In this document: positions 40,350 through 52,000 of the stretch, in pieces
Layout: every line of letters starts with the position of its first letter
Numbering within the stretch: position 1 is the stretch's first letter
Assembly: GCA_018806915.1 (NCBI GenBank)
Contig: JAGKQI010000095.1
Location: 248,001 to 312,000 of the forward strand
Reading direction: 5' to 3'
DNA length: 64,000 nt
From: Phytophthora colocasiae
Taxonomy: Eukaryota > Oomycota > Peronosporomycetes > Peronosporales > Peronosporaceae
Notes under the pieces: model-generated
Told to the model about the DNA's origin: nothing
Database searches by the model: none
What the model saw: only the letters and a program-made list of their open reading frames with translations
Made by a program: the position numbers and the translations under genes

Positions 40350-40357
40350 GTGCGTAT
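40350..40357. repeat. hAT target duplication GTGCGTAT, shared central copy
   Basis: The only sequence between the two inverted hAT elements is this 8-bp repeat, identical to both outer flanks. Confidence 0.9.
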
Positions 40358-40439
40358 TAGAGCTGTCGACGTCGTGGTGTAGGCCCAGTCGACGTCTCGA
40401 CGTCCAACAGTCGTCGTGCGACGTCGACCTGACATCGAG

Positions 40440-41165
40440 ACGACATCCAACAGCCTGTCAGTATTTCAAATTAATGACACTCAAACTGTCAACGGCGTTG
40501 AGGACATCTGGAAGTACTTGGACAACGTACATGATCCCTGGCGGTCCCAGCGAAGACCAGTCATGAGAAGAGCAGGTGTATAACATGCCTTACAGGTAGG
40601 TGTTACTGTTCTCATAAACATTTTGTTCATTACTGCTGATACACAGGAATTTCTGCGCGGTACATCGCGCTTTGACTTCTCGGTGCCTCTGACGATGCTG
40701 TCACAGTCGCAATGGAGACGGGATCTCTGTCCACGTGGTGTATGGAGAAAGTGGAAGAGATGAACGCAGACGACGTTACTGTGCCCGACGTCACCGCCGA
40801 CCTTTTCTGCCTGGTGAAGTTTAACCTGTCGGTTGAGGATGTTTCCTACTGAACCAGACGATGTTGAAGCTGCCCCTGGTGAGCCCGCTCTTAACGATCA
40901 TGTACCGCTTGTTGAGCCTCTAGGAAAGCGCGATCGCATCCCGGGGTTCAACCACTCAGCGCTAGGGCGGCCTGTGAGGGTGCAGTCTGCATTCCTCGCA
41001 TTGGTGTGCTATTGTGAAACTCTGCAGCTTGTATGCAGGATGCGAAGTTTGGATTAGGTCCGATGCCGGTCACCGTCGCTCCAGCCGCTCGATTTATTGC
41101 TGCTGACGCTGAATACGAAGCCTTGACGCTGTTCTACTCGCTCAAATTCACCACCAAGTAGCTCA
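40440..41165 (+). pseudogene. Captured gene fragment in hAT copy 2
   Basis: The plus-strand version of the fragment at 39500-40265. An exon-like piece ends near CCTTACAG (40594), then GTAGGT...TACACAG (40595-40646), then a second exon-like piece in which one frame gives ISARYIAL, a TGA, and ASDDAVTVAMETGSLSTW followed by ADLFCLVKFNLSVEDV. A last piece (VTVAPAARFIAADAEYEALT) ends at the TAG near 41161. It reads like a fragment of an intron-containing host gene carried as a passenger. Confidence 0.5.
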
Positions 41166-41223
41166 CTACCGCAAGTACGTACATTTTAGACTGCGAATTC
41201 TGTACTCTTTTCAAGGAACAGAA

Positions 41224-43365
41224 TCACGAGTGTGTCACGTTTTGAGCCATAAAGATAATATCACGGACTGTACCAGCCTTTAGAGCACTCCGTCGTTTCG
41301 TGATGGTATTGCCGGCTGTGGAAAAAGCACGTTCCGATGGGACTGAAGACGCTACACAACCCAGCCATTTTCGCGCAAGTGGGGCCAAAGTGGGGAAGTC
41401 CAAGTGATTTTTTTTCCACCAGAAAAGAGGAGACGGTGGACTAGAATCCGTTTTGCTCAGGCTTGCTTCACTCGAACTATGGATGTATCTCTCCAGCTCC
41501 TGTTGGCAAGATATCTTCAAGACGTCGTCCCTAATTACTGATGATTCACGGTTCACTCTTGGTCTGTACACAAGTGCTTGCATTTCGCGACGCGCCTTCT
41601 CTTTTGGATCGTTAACTATCTTTTCAGGGCTTTGAAACGATGGAGATTCAGCTTGGCATGGGGTACCAACGGCTGACCGCTTCATTTCCAGCATCTCGTC
41701 TAGCAGCCGCGTTTTCGCTTTATCTCGTTGGTAGATTGAATAAAGACCGGAGTTTGTTGTATACGGATCAAGTAACGAAATCCAGAGAATTTCATCTTCG
41801 GTGCCGACGTCAAACCGCTGTTCCATCAGTGTGAGGAAGCTTCTTCGTACCGATTGCATCTTCGTATGAACTTGTCGTGCATAGGCTTCCGTCTGCACCG
41901 TTTTGATGAGCTCGTCAAACATTTTATCATTCCGGAGAACTGTCTTGAGAGATGAAATGACGAAATACAGCGACACTAACGTAGGATACGATTCAGCGCC
42001 AAGCTGATCAGACGGAACGCTAAACGGAGCCAGAAGAATAACGAGACATTGAATTGTAAGCCACTGCTCTGATGAAGGAAGCTTCAATTTCTTTATAGAT
42101 CGGTCATCAAACTCCTTCTTTCCGACAGGAGTTTCCAGGTAAAAGAAAAACTTTTGGAGTACTCCTTGGAGATCCACAAACCTCTGAAGCATTGTAAACG
42201 TACTATTCCACCTGGTAGGACAGTCATTCATCACTTCAAGTGGACTCTTTTTATCAGACTGCAGCTTTTCCAGTCGATTCGATCCTTTTTGAGAGTGATG
42301 AAAATACGTCGACAACTTTCGAAATTGAAGAACAATTTCTCGCACAGACTCCACGTCATCGAAACAAACATCACCAGAAGCAGAAGCTTCAACATTACTG
42401 GCAAATGCAGCCACAGAATCACAAAGATCATCGATATCCGCATCATTTATCCACTCGAATGGCTCACTCTGGGAATCAGCAGTTTGTGTATCATCAGAAC
42501 GTTCCAGCTCCTCCAATTGACCATCAATCCACCCCAATCTCTGCACCCTTACACCTGAGCTCAACCCCGTAGATGAATCCACAAATGCTGGAACACTGTC
42601 GATTCCGTCAACCAGCCAAGGCTCATTATCACCATGACAAATAGTTGTGTCGTTTCGACCAGCGTCGCCTCCCATTTCGGTGACTATATTGTTTCGTTCT
42701 TTGCTCTTTATCAAAAGAGCACCGCCAACGACCAAATGTAGCGAGTGAGCTGAGCAAGACATGTGCCGTAGACCTAATGTGACGCACGCCTTAATCATGT
42801 TTGTCGCTCCATCTCGTAGGAATATCACACACCGCTTCGGATCAAGACGCCACCATGAGAAGCAGCGAACGAGAACATCAGCAATGGCGTCGCCGTCATG
42901 CTTTCCTGAAATTTCGGTAACTTCAAGGGTCCACGAATGCATATCAAAGTTGACATCCACGTAATGAAGTGTGAAGCTGATGAAGCTCTCGCGCTTTAGG
43001 GATGTCCAAATATCGGACGAAAGAGAGTAAAAGTAACATTCATTGTCATCTGCCAGTCGCAGGCGAAGTGACAAACGAAATTGACTAGCCTTCGTATGGA
43101 TGCCTTCAGCAACTGTTTGACGGGAAGGAATTGATAGTTGCGTCTTCGCACTATTCGCAAACCGCACTGCATCAATAAATCCTTGGTCCTCGTTCGGTAA
43201 TCCCGTCGGATCTCTGGCCGCGAATCGCCACGTGCATGGTAGGGAGAGGTGAGTTTGGCAAATGAGAACCGGGTGCTCGGTTCTTTCGTGTAGACCGCGA
43301 CTTTGGGAGATGTGAACGCGAGCTTTGCCGTGGTGTTGGTGACGCAAAAGATCTGCTATCGGCAT
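41224..43365 (-). CDS. hAT transposase, copy 2
   Basis: Mirror copy of the transposase at 37351-39492 with the same features: catalytic LRDGATNM region, TRWNST helix, hATC domain with SERAFSTAG, and an unresolved N-terminus. The frame is open from 43401 and the first ATG is 43365. It remains intact over its full length, and the near absence of differences between the copies implies very recent duplication or gene conversion between the arms. Confidence 0.9.
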   Translation of the reverse strand: MPIADLLRHQHHGKARVHISQSRGLHERTEHPVLICQTHLSLPCTWRFAARDPTGLPNEDQGFIDAVRFANSAKTQLSIPSRQTVAEGIHTKASQFRLSLRLRLADDNECYFYSLSSDIWTSLKRESFISFTLHYVDVNFDMHSWTLEVTEISGKHDGDAIADVLVRCFSWWRLDPKRCVIFLRDGATNMIKACVTLGLRHMSCSAHSLHLVVGGALLIKSKERNNIVTEMGGDAGRNDTTICHGDNEPWLVDGIDSVPAFVDSSTGLSSGVRVQRLGWIDGQLEELERSDDTQTADSQSEPFEWINDADIDDLCDSVAAFASNVEASASGDVCFDDVESVREIVLQFRKLSTYFHHSQKGSNRLEKLQSDKKSPLEVMNDCPTRWNSTFTMLQRFVDLQGVLQKFFFYLETPVGKKEFDDRSIKKLKLPSSEQWLTIQCLVILLAPFSVPSDQLGAESYPTLVSLYFVISSLKTVLRNDKMFDELIKTVQTEAYARQVHTKMQSVRRSFLTLMEQRFDVGTEDEILWISLLDPYTTNSGLYSIYQRDKAKTRLLDEMLEMKRSAVGTPCQAESPSFQSPEKIVNDPKEKARREMQALVYRPRVNRESSVIRDDVLKISCQQELERYIHSSSEASLSKTDSSPPSPLFWWKKNHLDFPTLAPLARKWLGCVASSVPSERAFSTAGNTITKRRSALKAGTVRDIIFMAQNVTHS

Positions 43366-43689
43366 CGGAGTCGCTGTCCATTGTGCCAAATCTCCGAACA
43401 CAAAGCCAACACTAGTGTGAAGTCTGTTGGGCTCACTCCGAAATCGATAATAAAGATCCCCCCTTCACGGCCTGCGAGAAGGTAGTGTCCACGGAGTTCA
43501 AGATGCAGCTTCAATGAGGAATTGAGGTAGTTCATCCTGATTGGCTCGCTAAATGTATTTGAACCAATCAGCATTTGCTATGGTGGGGGATGTCGTGTAG
43601 ATGTCGGCACGACGTCGTATGACACCGACCAGACGTCGTCTGTCGAGTGTCCGAAAAGACGTCCTAATCCGTCGACGTCGACAACTCTA

Positions 43690-43697
43690 GTGCGTAT
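43690..43697. repeat. hAT target duplication GTGCGTAT, right
   Basis: Third copy of the 8-bp repeat, outside the right end of hAT copy 2. Confidence 0.9.
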
Positions 43698-43759
43698 CTC
43701 TCACTTCAGGTAAGGAAATACACCCAAGCCGTGACAACGATGTCTAGCTTTATTTCACA

Positions 43760-44106
43760 CTAGCCGAGTGCCGCCCGCTTTTGCGGGCGGTTTGTATGTG
43801 TTTGGTTGAAACCCGTGGGGCTCACTGTTCCAGTTCGCCCCACTACTCACCATCGGCGCCACACCTTCGGCGCGCGCCGGTTGGCCGAGGAACCTTCGCT
43901 TCACAAAAAGTATAAAAGTAAAAACAAATAAAGTAAAAAGTAAAAAAAAGCAAAATTAGCTCTTTGTAGCCGCCTTCGCTGCGCTCGGCAGCAACTAATT
44001 GGTTAAAAATATTTAAAACATATAATTGGCTAAAATCGATATGGTGATCCGTGTGACGGACGGACGGACGGACAGACGGACACCATGCTATACTCATTTT
44101 TTAGGA
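43760..44106 (-). mobile_element. Short non-autonomous Helitron (347 bp)
   Basis: Minus strand. The 5' end reads TCCTAAAAAATGAGTATAGC. The 3' end is the hairpin CCGCCCGC(AAAA)GCGGGCGG followed by CACTCGGCTAG, i.e. a CTAG terminus followed by T. It shares its 3' end with the neighbouring Helitrons but has a different 5' end, and contains GGACGGACGGAC-type repeats but no gene. It abuts the next Helitron directly. Confidence 0.75.
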
Positions 44107-46468
44107 CTAGCCGAGTGCCGCCCGCTTTGCGGGCGGTGTGTATGTGTTAGGTCCCAACCCGTAGTGCTCGCTGTTCCAGCTCGCCCTACTACTCTCCTCC
44201 GCTTCGCTCGGAGGGGACAAAAACTTTCACAGTGTTTCATATGCACAGTAAACATGTATTTGTTGTTATGAAAAATGCAGTGATCTCCTTCTTCCTCTTG
44301 CTTACATCTCGAATATCTGTCGGTAAACAATATTCTGTGTGTACACTCCATCGGCGTCCACCTGGTCAGGATACTGGATCATCACCTTGAGTCTCGACCG
44401 CGCTGTCACTCTCGATAACGCCACGTACAGCTGTCCGTGTGAGAAGCAAGGAGTCGCCAAGTATAGTCCGAGATTTTGTACCGTTTGTCCTTGGGCCTTG
44501 TTGATTGTCATCGCAAACGCTGGTTGCACTGGGAACTGCTTACGACGTAGACGGAAGGGGGAACTCACGCGTGTACCCGTCACTGAGGAACACAATCCGC
44601 GGAATGAACACATGCTGGCCGTGGCGTTCCCCTGCCATGATGGTCGCATGGATCACGTGAGGTTTCAGCTCCACAACTCGGAGGCGCGTTCCGTTGCACA
44701 GTCCAAGATTGGGATTCAGGTTGCGCATCATCATGATCGGCGCACCCTTCTTCAGAGTTAGTTTGTGCGGCGGGATTCCGTTCATATTCGAATGCAGGAG
44801 TTCAGGCTCAAAGTAATCAGCGTCACCGTCATTATCCACTGAATCGTTGGACAAATACTCCTGGGCGTCACCTTCCAGCTTCTGAGAAACAGCTTCGTTG
44901 ATACGCTGCACGATCATGTTCGTAGTCGTCAATATCGTTAGGTTGGCAAAGTACTCATCCGTGGCGATCTCAGGGTTATTAATGTCTGCATACATCTCGT
45001 CAATGATGCGTCGCATGCCTCTGGGAGTGGTGCCAGGCCGAACCTCTTCATCTTCTTCTTCCGGCTCCTCGCTCTCAATCAACATGTCGTTCGGGATCTT
45101 GATGAAATCTGGTCCAAGTCCAGCATTCACTTGGTGCCTTCCTTCGCCCACTTGAAGGAGAAACTCAGAGAATGCTGCCAGTTCTTCCGCTGTCGTTTCA
45201 TTCGCAGCCGACCTCACACGCATGTTCTCCGTAAGATGAACTTGTTCGAATTTGCTCCACAACTCCGAAGACTTTAGACACGCGTCGATGGTATCGGCAG
45301 GCGTTCCCTGCAGTACCACTGGTAGAATTTGTCTGAAATCTCCTGAAAGGACGACCACTTTCCCGCCAAATGGTTCATCGAGGTCCAAGATATCCCGTAG
45401 CGAACGGTCCACAGCCTCAAAAGCGTGACGATGGGCCATCGGAGCCTCGTCCCAGATAATTAAACTGGCCATCTTGATAAGTTCCTTCAGGGCGGAGTTC
45501 TTATTGATCGCACACGTAGACTCCGCATTCAGCTTTAGCGGGATTCGAAAGGTAGAATGTGCAGTGCGACCACCCATTAGTAGAAGTGCGGCAATTCCAC
45601 TCGAAGCTACCGCAATGGCAATTTTCCCAGACAAACGAACTTTTGCCAGGATGTGCTTGAGCAAGGTTGATTTTCCAGTACCACCAGGTCCATCCAGAAA
45701 AATAACTTGGTGCCTTCTGAAGATCCATCGACAGCCGCCATGACTTTCGCGTAGATAGCTTGTTGACCTTCATTAAGTCCATCCTCATGCTCCACAATTT
45801 CTTGAAGCATGTGATAGTCATACGCCATGGTCTCGCGGTCAATCAAACTGTTGTTGGTCTGGAGTGTGTCTCGAAGAAGCAGATCAGAAATCGGCAAGTT
45901 GTGGAAGGTCAAACTCATGTACCGCTTTCCCACTCACTTGAAGCAACTCGTTCAGACTCTTGAGCGTGTTAAACATCACCACGTCGTCCCTCGCCTGGCC
46001 TTCCATGGCGCGGAATCGACGGTGGAAATCCTCAGACAATGCTCCGTAGTAATTATCCCATAGCTGACGCACCTGCCCAACCTGAGAGTATACTAACAGC
46101 GTAGCAAATAGCTGACGCAGTTGATACGCCATCTGGAACGTCGCGGCTTCCTCCATACATGCTGCCCACTCCTCATCATTCTCGTATGTGGTCTCTTGGT
46201 GAACGTATACTATCGAACGCACGATAAAATCTGTAGAATCGTTAACAAAATACAGTTGAATAATCGTTAACAAAATACAGTTGAATAATGGTTATCAAAA
46301 TACAGTCGAATCAAAATACAGTCGAATCAAAATACAGTCGAATAAATATAATATTAGCCAATCCCGAGGCCGCCTTCGCTGCGCTCGGCAGCAAAAAAAC
46401 GCAGCGCGGACGGACACACGGACAGACAGACGGACAGACAGACGCCGCACTAGCCTAGAGGGTTGAGA
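44107..46468 (-). mobile_element. Helitron A (internally deleted, 2,362 bp)
   Basis: Minus strand, 5' TCTCAACCCTCTAGGCTAG, 3' hairpin CCGCCCGCAAAGCGGGCGG plus CACTCGGCTAG. It joins Helitron B with no intervening base. Compared with full-length Helitron C it lacks the segment equal to 50941-55668, which holds the Rep domain. Confidence 0.9.
44302..46273 (-). pseudogene. Helitron helicase fragment, copy A
   Basis: This is the C-terminal PIF1-like helicase part of a RepHel protein, which unwinds DNA during rolling-circle transposition. Walker A (GGTGKSTLLKH) lies near 45660-45690, motif II is intact (LIIWDEAPMAH, near 45440-45465), and motifs V/VI are AFAMTINKAQGQT and LYVALSRVTARSRLK (44370-44520). 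Lesions: two bases lost near 45888, one A lost in an A run near 45700 beside Walker A, three bases lost near 44790, and the frameshift before motif V shared by all copies. It is the only copy with an intact motif II codon. The overlapping 140-codon plus-strand frame (44339-44761) is a shadow. Confidence 0.9.
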
Positions 46469-48846
46469 CTAGCCGAGTGCCGCCCGCTTTGCGGGCGGTG
46501 TGTATGTGTTTGGTCCCAACCCGTAGTGCTCGCTGTTCCAGCTCGCCCTACTACTCTGTAGCCCCTGCCTCCGCTTCGCTCGGAGGGGACAAAAACATAC
46601 ACAGTGTTTCATATGCACAGTGAACATGTATTTGTTGTTATGAAAAATGCAGTGATCTCCTTCTTCCTCTTGCTTACATCTCGAATATCTGTCGGTAAAC
46701 AATATTCTGTGTGTACACTCCATCGGCGTCCACCTGGTCAGGATACTGGATCATCACCTTGAGTCTCGACCGCGCTGTCACTCTCGATAACGCCACGTAC
46801 AGCTGTCCGTGTGAGAAGCAAGGAGTCGCCAAGTATAGTCCGAGATTTTGTACCGTTTGTCCTTGGGCCTTGTTGATTGTCATCGCAAACGCTGGTTGCA
46901 CTGGGAACTGCTTACGACGTAGACGGAAGGGGGAACTCACGCGTGTACCCGTCACTGAGGAACACAATCCGCGGAATGAACACATGCTGGCCGTGGCGTT
47001 CCCCTGCCATGATGGTCGCATGGATCACGTGAGGTTTCAGCTCCACAACTCGGAGGCGCGTTCCGTTGCACAGTCCAAGATTGGGATTCAGGTTGCGCAT
47101 CATCATGATCGGCGCACCCTTCTTCAGAGTTAGTTTGTGCGGCGGGATTCCGTTCATATTCACTGAATGCAGGAGTTCAGGCTCAAAGTAATCAGCGTCA
47201 CCGTCATTATCCACTGAATCGTTGGACAAATACTCCTGGGCGTCACCTTCCAGCTTCTGAGAAACAGCTTCGTTGATACGCTGCACGATCATGTTCGTAG
47301 TCGTCAATATCGTTAGGTTGGCAAAGTACTCATCCGTGGCGATCTCAGGGTTATTAATGTCTGCATACATCTCGTCAATGATGCGTCGCATGCCTCTGGG
47401 AGTGGTGCCAGGCCGAACCTCTTCATCTTCTTCTTCCGGCTCCTCGCTCTCAATCAACATGTCGTTCGGGATCTTGATGAAATCTGGTCCAAGTCCAGCA
47501 TTCACTTGGTGCCTTCCTTCGCCCACTTGAAGGAGAAACTCAGAGAATGCTGCCAGTTCTTCCGCTGTCGTTTCATTCGCAGCCGACCTCACACGCATGT
47601 TCTCCGTAAGATGAACTTGTTCGAATTTGCTCCACAACTCCGAAGACTTTAGACACGCGTCGATGGTATCGGCAGGCGTTCCCTGCAGTACCACTGGTAG
47701 AATTTGTCTGAAATCTCCTGAAAGGACGACCACTTTCCCGCCAAATGGTTCATCGAGGTCCAAGATATCCCGTAGCGAACGGTCCACAGCCTCAAAAGCG
47801 TGACGATGGGCCATCGGAGCTTCGTCCCAGATAATTTAACTGGCCATCTTGATAAGTTCCTTCAGGGCGGAGTTCTTATTGATCGCACACGTAGACTCCG
47901 CATTCAGCTTTAGCGGGATTCGAAAGGTAGAATGTGCAGTGCGACCACCCATTAGTAGAAGTGCGGCAATTCCACTCGAAGCTACCGCAATGGCAATTTT
48001 CCCAGACAAACGAACTTTTGCCAGGATGTGCTTGAGCAAGGTTGATTTTCCAGTACCACCAGGTCCATCCAGAAAAAATAACTTGGTGCCTTCTGAAGAT
48101 CCATCGACAGCCGCCATGACTTTCGCGTAGATAGCTTGTTGACCTTCATTAAGTCCATCCTCATGCTCCACAATTTCTTGAAGCATGTGATAGTCATACG
48201 CCATGGTCTCGCGGTCAATCAAACTGTTGTTGGTCTGGAGTGTGTCTCGAAGAAGCAGATCAGGGAAATCGGCAAGTTGTGGAAGGTCAAACTCATGTAC
48301 CGCTTTCCCACTCACTTGAAGCAACTCGTTCAGACTCTTGAGCGTGTTAAACATCACCACGTCGTCCCTCGCCTGGCCTTCCATGGCGCGGAATCGACGG
48401 TGGAAATCCTCAGACAATGCTCCGTAGTAATTATCCCATAGCTGACGCACCTGCCCAACCTGAGAGTATACTAACAGCGTAGCAAATAGCTGACGCAGTT
48501 GATACGCCATCTGGAACGTCGCGGCTTCCTCCATACATGCTGCCCACTCCTCATCATTCTCGTATGTGGTCTCTTGGTGAACGTATACTATCGAACGCAC
48601 GATAAAATCTGTAGAATCGTTAACAAAATACAGTTGAATAATCGTTAACAAAATACAGTTGAATAATGGTTATCAAAATACAGTCGAATCAAAATACAGT
48701 CGAATCAAAATACAGTCGAATAAATATAATATTAGCCAATCCCGAGGCCGCCTTCGCTGCGCTCGGCAGCAAAAAAACGCAGCGCGGACGGACACACGGA
48801 CAGACAGACGGACAGACAGACGCCGCACTAGCCTAGAGGGTTGAGA
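46469..48846 (-). mobile_element. Helitron B (internally deleted, 2,378 bp)
   Basis: Same ends and same internal deletion as Helitron A, so both derive from one deleted ancestor. The junctions on both sides read CTAG directly followed by TCTCAACCC. Confidence 0.9.
46674..48651 (-). pseudogene. Helitron helicase fragment, copy B
   Basis: Nearly identical to copies A and C. Its Walker A region is in frame (FFLDGPGGTGKSTLLK), but the codon before IIWDEAPM is TAA instead of TTA (near 47836), splitting the helicase at motif II. The frameshift before motif V (near 46920-46950) is also present. It begins in the 5' terminal sequence of the Helitron because of the internal deletion, so its first ~30 codons are not genuine RepHel sequence. 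Confidence 0.9.
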
Positions 48847-49051
48847 CTAGCCGAGTGCCGCCCGCTTTGCGGGCGGTGTGTATGTGTTTGGTCCCAACCC
48901 GTAGTGCTCGCTGTTCCAGCTCGCCCTACTACTCTGTAGCCCCTGCCTCCGCTTCGCTCGGAGGGGACAAAAACATACACAGTGTTTCATATGCACAGTG
49001 AACATGTATTTGTTGTTATGAAAAATGCAGTGATCTCCTTCTTCCTCTTGC

Positions 49052-52000
49052 TTACATCTCGAATATCTGTCGGTAAACAATATTCTGTGTGTACACTCCA
49101 TCGGCGTCCACCTGGTCAGGATACTGGATCATCACCTTGAGTCTCGACCGCGCTGTCACTCTCGATAACGCCACGTACAGCTGTCCGTGTGAGAAGCAAG
49201 GAGTCGCCAAGTATAGTCCGAGATTTTGTACCGTTTGTCCTTGGGCCTTGTTGATTGTCATCGCAAACGCTGGTTGCACTGGGAACTGCTTACGACGTAG
49301 ACGGAAGGGGGAACTCACGCGTGTACCCGTCACTGAGGAACACAATCCGCGGAATGAACACATGCTGGCCGTGGCGTTCCCCTGCCATGATGGTCGCATG
49401 GATCACGTGAGGTTTCAGCTCCACAACTCGGAGGCGCGTTCCGTTGCACAGTCCAAGATTGGGATTCAGGTTGCGCATCATCATGATCGGCGCACCCTTC
49501 TTCAGAGTTAGTTTGTGCGGCGGGATTCCGTTCATATTCACTGAATGCAGGAGTTCAGGCTCAAAGTAATCAGCGTCACCGTCATTATCCACTGAATCGT
49601 TGGACAAATACTCCTGGGCGTCACCTTCCAGCTTCTGAGAAACAGCTTCGTTGATACGCTGCACGATCATGTTCGTAGTCGTCAATATCGTTAGGTTGGC
49701 AAAGTACTCATCCGTGGCGATCTCAGGGTTATTAATGTCTGCATACATCTCGTCAATGATGCGTCGCATGCCTCTGGGAGTGGTGCCAGGCCGAACCTCT
49801 TCATCTTCTTCTTCCGGCTCCTCGCTCTCAATCAACATGTCGTTCGGGATCTTGATGAAATCTGGTCCAAGTCCAGCATTCACTTGGTGCCTTCCTTCGC
49901 CCACTTGAAGGAGAAACTCAGAGAATGCTGCCAGTTCTTCCGCTGTCGTTTCATTCGCAGCCGACCTCACACGCATGTTCTCCGTAAGATGAACTTGTTC
50001 GAATTTGCTCCACAACTCCGAAGACTTTAGACACGCGTCGATGGTATCGGCAGGCGTTCCCTGCAGTACCACTGGTAGAATTTGTCTGAAATCTCCTGAA
50101 AGGACGACCACTTTCCCGCCAAATGGTTCATCGAGGTCCAAGATATCCCGTAGCGAACGGTCCACAGCCTCAAAAGCGTGACGATGGGCCATCGGAGCTT
50201 CGTCCCAGATAATTTAACTGGCCATCTTGATAAGTTCCTTCAGGGCGGAGTTCTTATTGATCGCACACGTAGACTCCGCATTCAGCTTTAGCGGGATTCG
50301 AAAGGTAGAATGTGCAGTGCGACCACCCATTAGTAGAAGTGCGGCAATTCCACTCGAAGCTACCGCAATGGCAATTTTCCCAGACAAACGAACTTTTGCC
50401 AGGATGTGCTTGAGCAAGGTTGATTTTCCAGTACCACCAGGTCCATCCAGAAAAAATAGCTTGTTGCCTTCTGAAGATCCATCGACAGCCGCCATGACTT
50501 TCGCGTAGATAGCTTGTTGACCTTCATTAAGTCCATCCTCATGCTCCACAATTTCTTGAAGCATGTGATAGTCATACGCCATGGTCTCGCGGCCAATCAA
50601 ACTGTTGTTGGTCTGGAGTGTGTCTCGAAGAAGCAGATCAGGGAAATCGGCAAGTTGTGGAAGGTCAAACTCATGTACCGCTTTCCCACTCACTTGAAGC
50701 AACTCGTTCAGACTCTTGAGCGTGTTAAACATCACCACGTCGTCCCTCGCCTGGCCTTCCGTGGCGCGGAATCGACGGTGGAAATCCTCAGACAATGCTC
50801 CGTAGTAATTATCCCATAGCTGACGCACCTGCCCAACCTGAGAGTATACTAACAGCGTAGCAAATAGCTGACGCAGTTGATACGCCATCTGGAACGTCGC
50901 GGCTTCCTCCATACAGGCTGCCCACTCCTCATCATTCTCGAGATATCCTAGACGTAACGCGGCATCCTTATACGATCCACATACGACGTTATCCACAGTC
51001 CGGATATCCTGGAAAGAAGTAGGTCCTTTGCGATGGCATAGCAAGACGCGTAAGTAGAACCTCTCCTCATCTCGCGGAGACACGTGAATCATTCGTCCTA
51101 GTGCAGCTTGATACTTTTTGCGGCGGACCCATATCTTGTGTTTGTCCCATCTAAAGTACTTCGGCACATCCTGATACACAATTGTCTTAGCTACCTGGTC
51201 TTCGGGCGCTCTACTCGCACATATGTCGAAGAAGGCAGTAAGCTTCGTGCGCTCACTACGATCCATAACGCGTTCCGGATCTTCGGTCTCGCGGAATACC
51301 ACCATCTGCTCACCTTCGAGGTGTACCGTGAGCTGGAAAACCGCATGGGACTTCCCTTGCACTACGTGCCCGAGGAGACGCATACACGCCTCAATACCTC
51401 GCGCTTAAGTATCGGATGATCTCGTTGGGTTCCCGTCTGTCGATATTACCTTCGTCTTGCACCGTCTCCACTGTAATCACAGCTCTGTCGGATCCCTTGT
51501 ACACGTACTTGTAGAGATACTTCACCACTGACAGTGCTGTGCAGATTTCAATGTTGATGTGGCAGTTGTACTTGTATGAAAAGTAAGGGTTGTATGGCAC
51601 CACCCACTGATTCAGCGTAGCATTGTCGTACCGTCTTCCATTGAATGTAAAAAATCCTTCCGATCGTCGTCGGCGTCTGTACTGCGGGAAACCGTCTTCG
51701 CTCACCCGCGTTGTCTCCACGAACGGTTTCGGGTAGCCCTTTGTACACTTGCCATCCTTCATACAGACACACGATGGATTCGCCGCGCCACAGGGCCCGT
51801 GCATCATATTCGTCATGACCGTTTCATAAAGGCCGGGGTTGGTGTCAGGATCCGGTACTTCCGCCGACACGATCTTGTCAATAATCTGCCTCGTGCGTGG
51901 CTTGTCCTCGTCCGCCAAGATGACAATGATGTGCGCATGAGGAAGTCCACGCTTTTGAAACTCCACCACGTAAATCCGAGCGGAAACCCGCCCAAGCACA

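Larger units (their letters stand above)
40358..43689 (-). mobile_element. hAT transposon, copy 2 (3,332 bp, minus orientation)
   Basis: Inverted, nearly identical copy of 37030-40349, placed tail to tail with it. It differs by a few substitutions (one visible in the transposase, Ala to Pro in the APFSV(A/P)SDQL stretch) and about 12 bp in length. It ends at 43689 followed by GTGCGTAT. Confidence 0.92.

Noticed and set aside
37030..43689. Foldback element
   Set aside because: Each arm has its own two hAT ends, an internal transposase and target repeats on both sides, so it is two elements and not one foldback unit.
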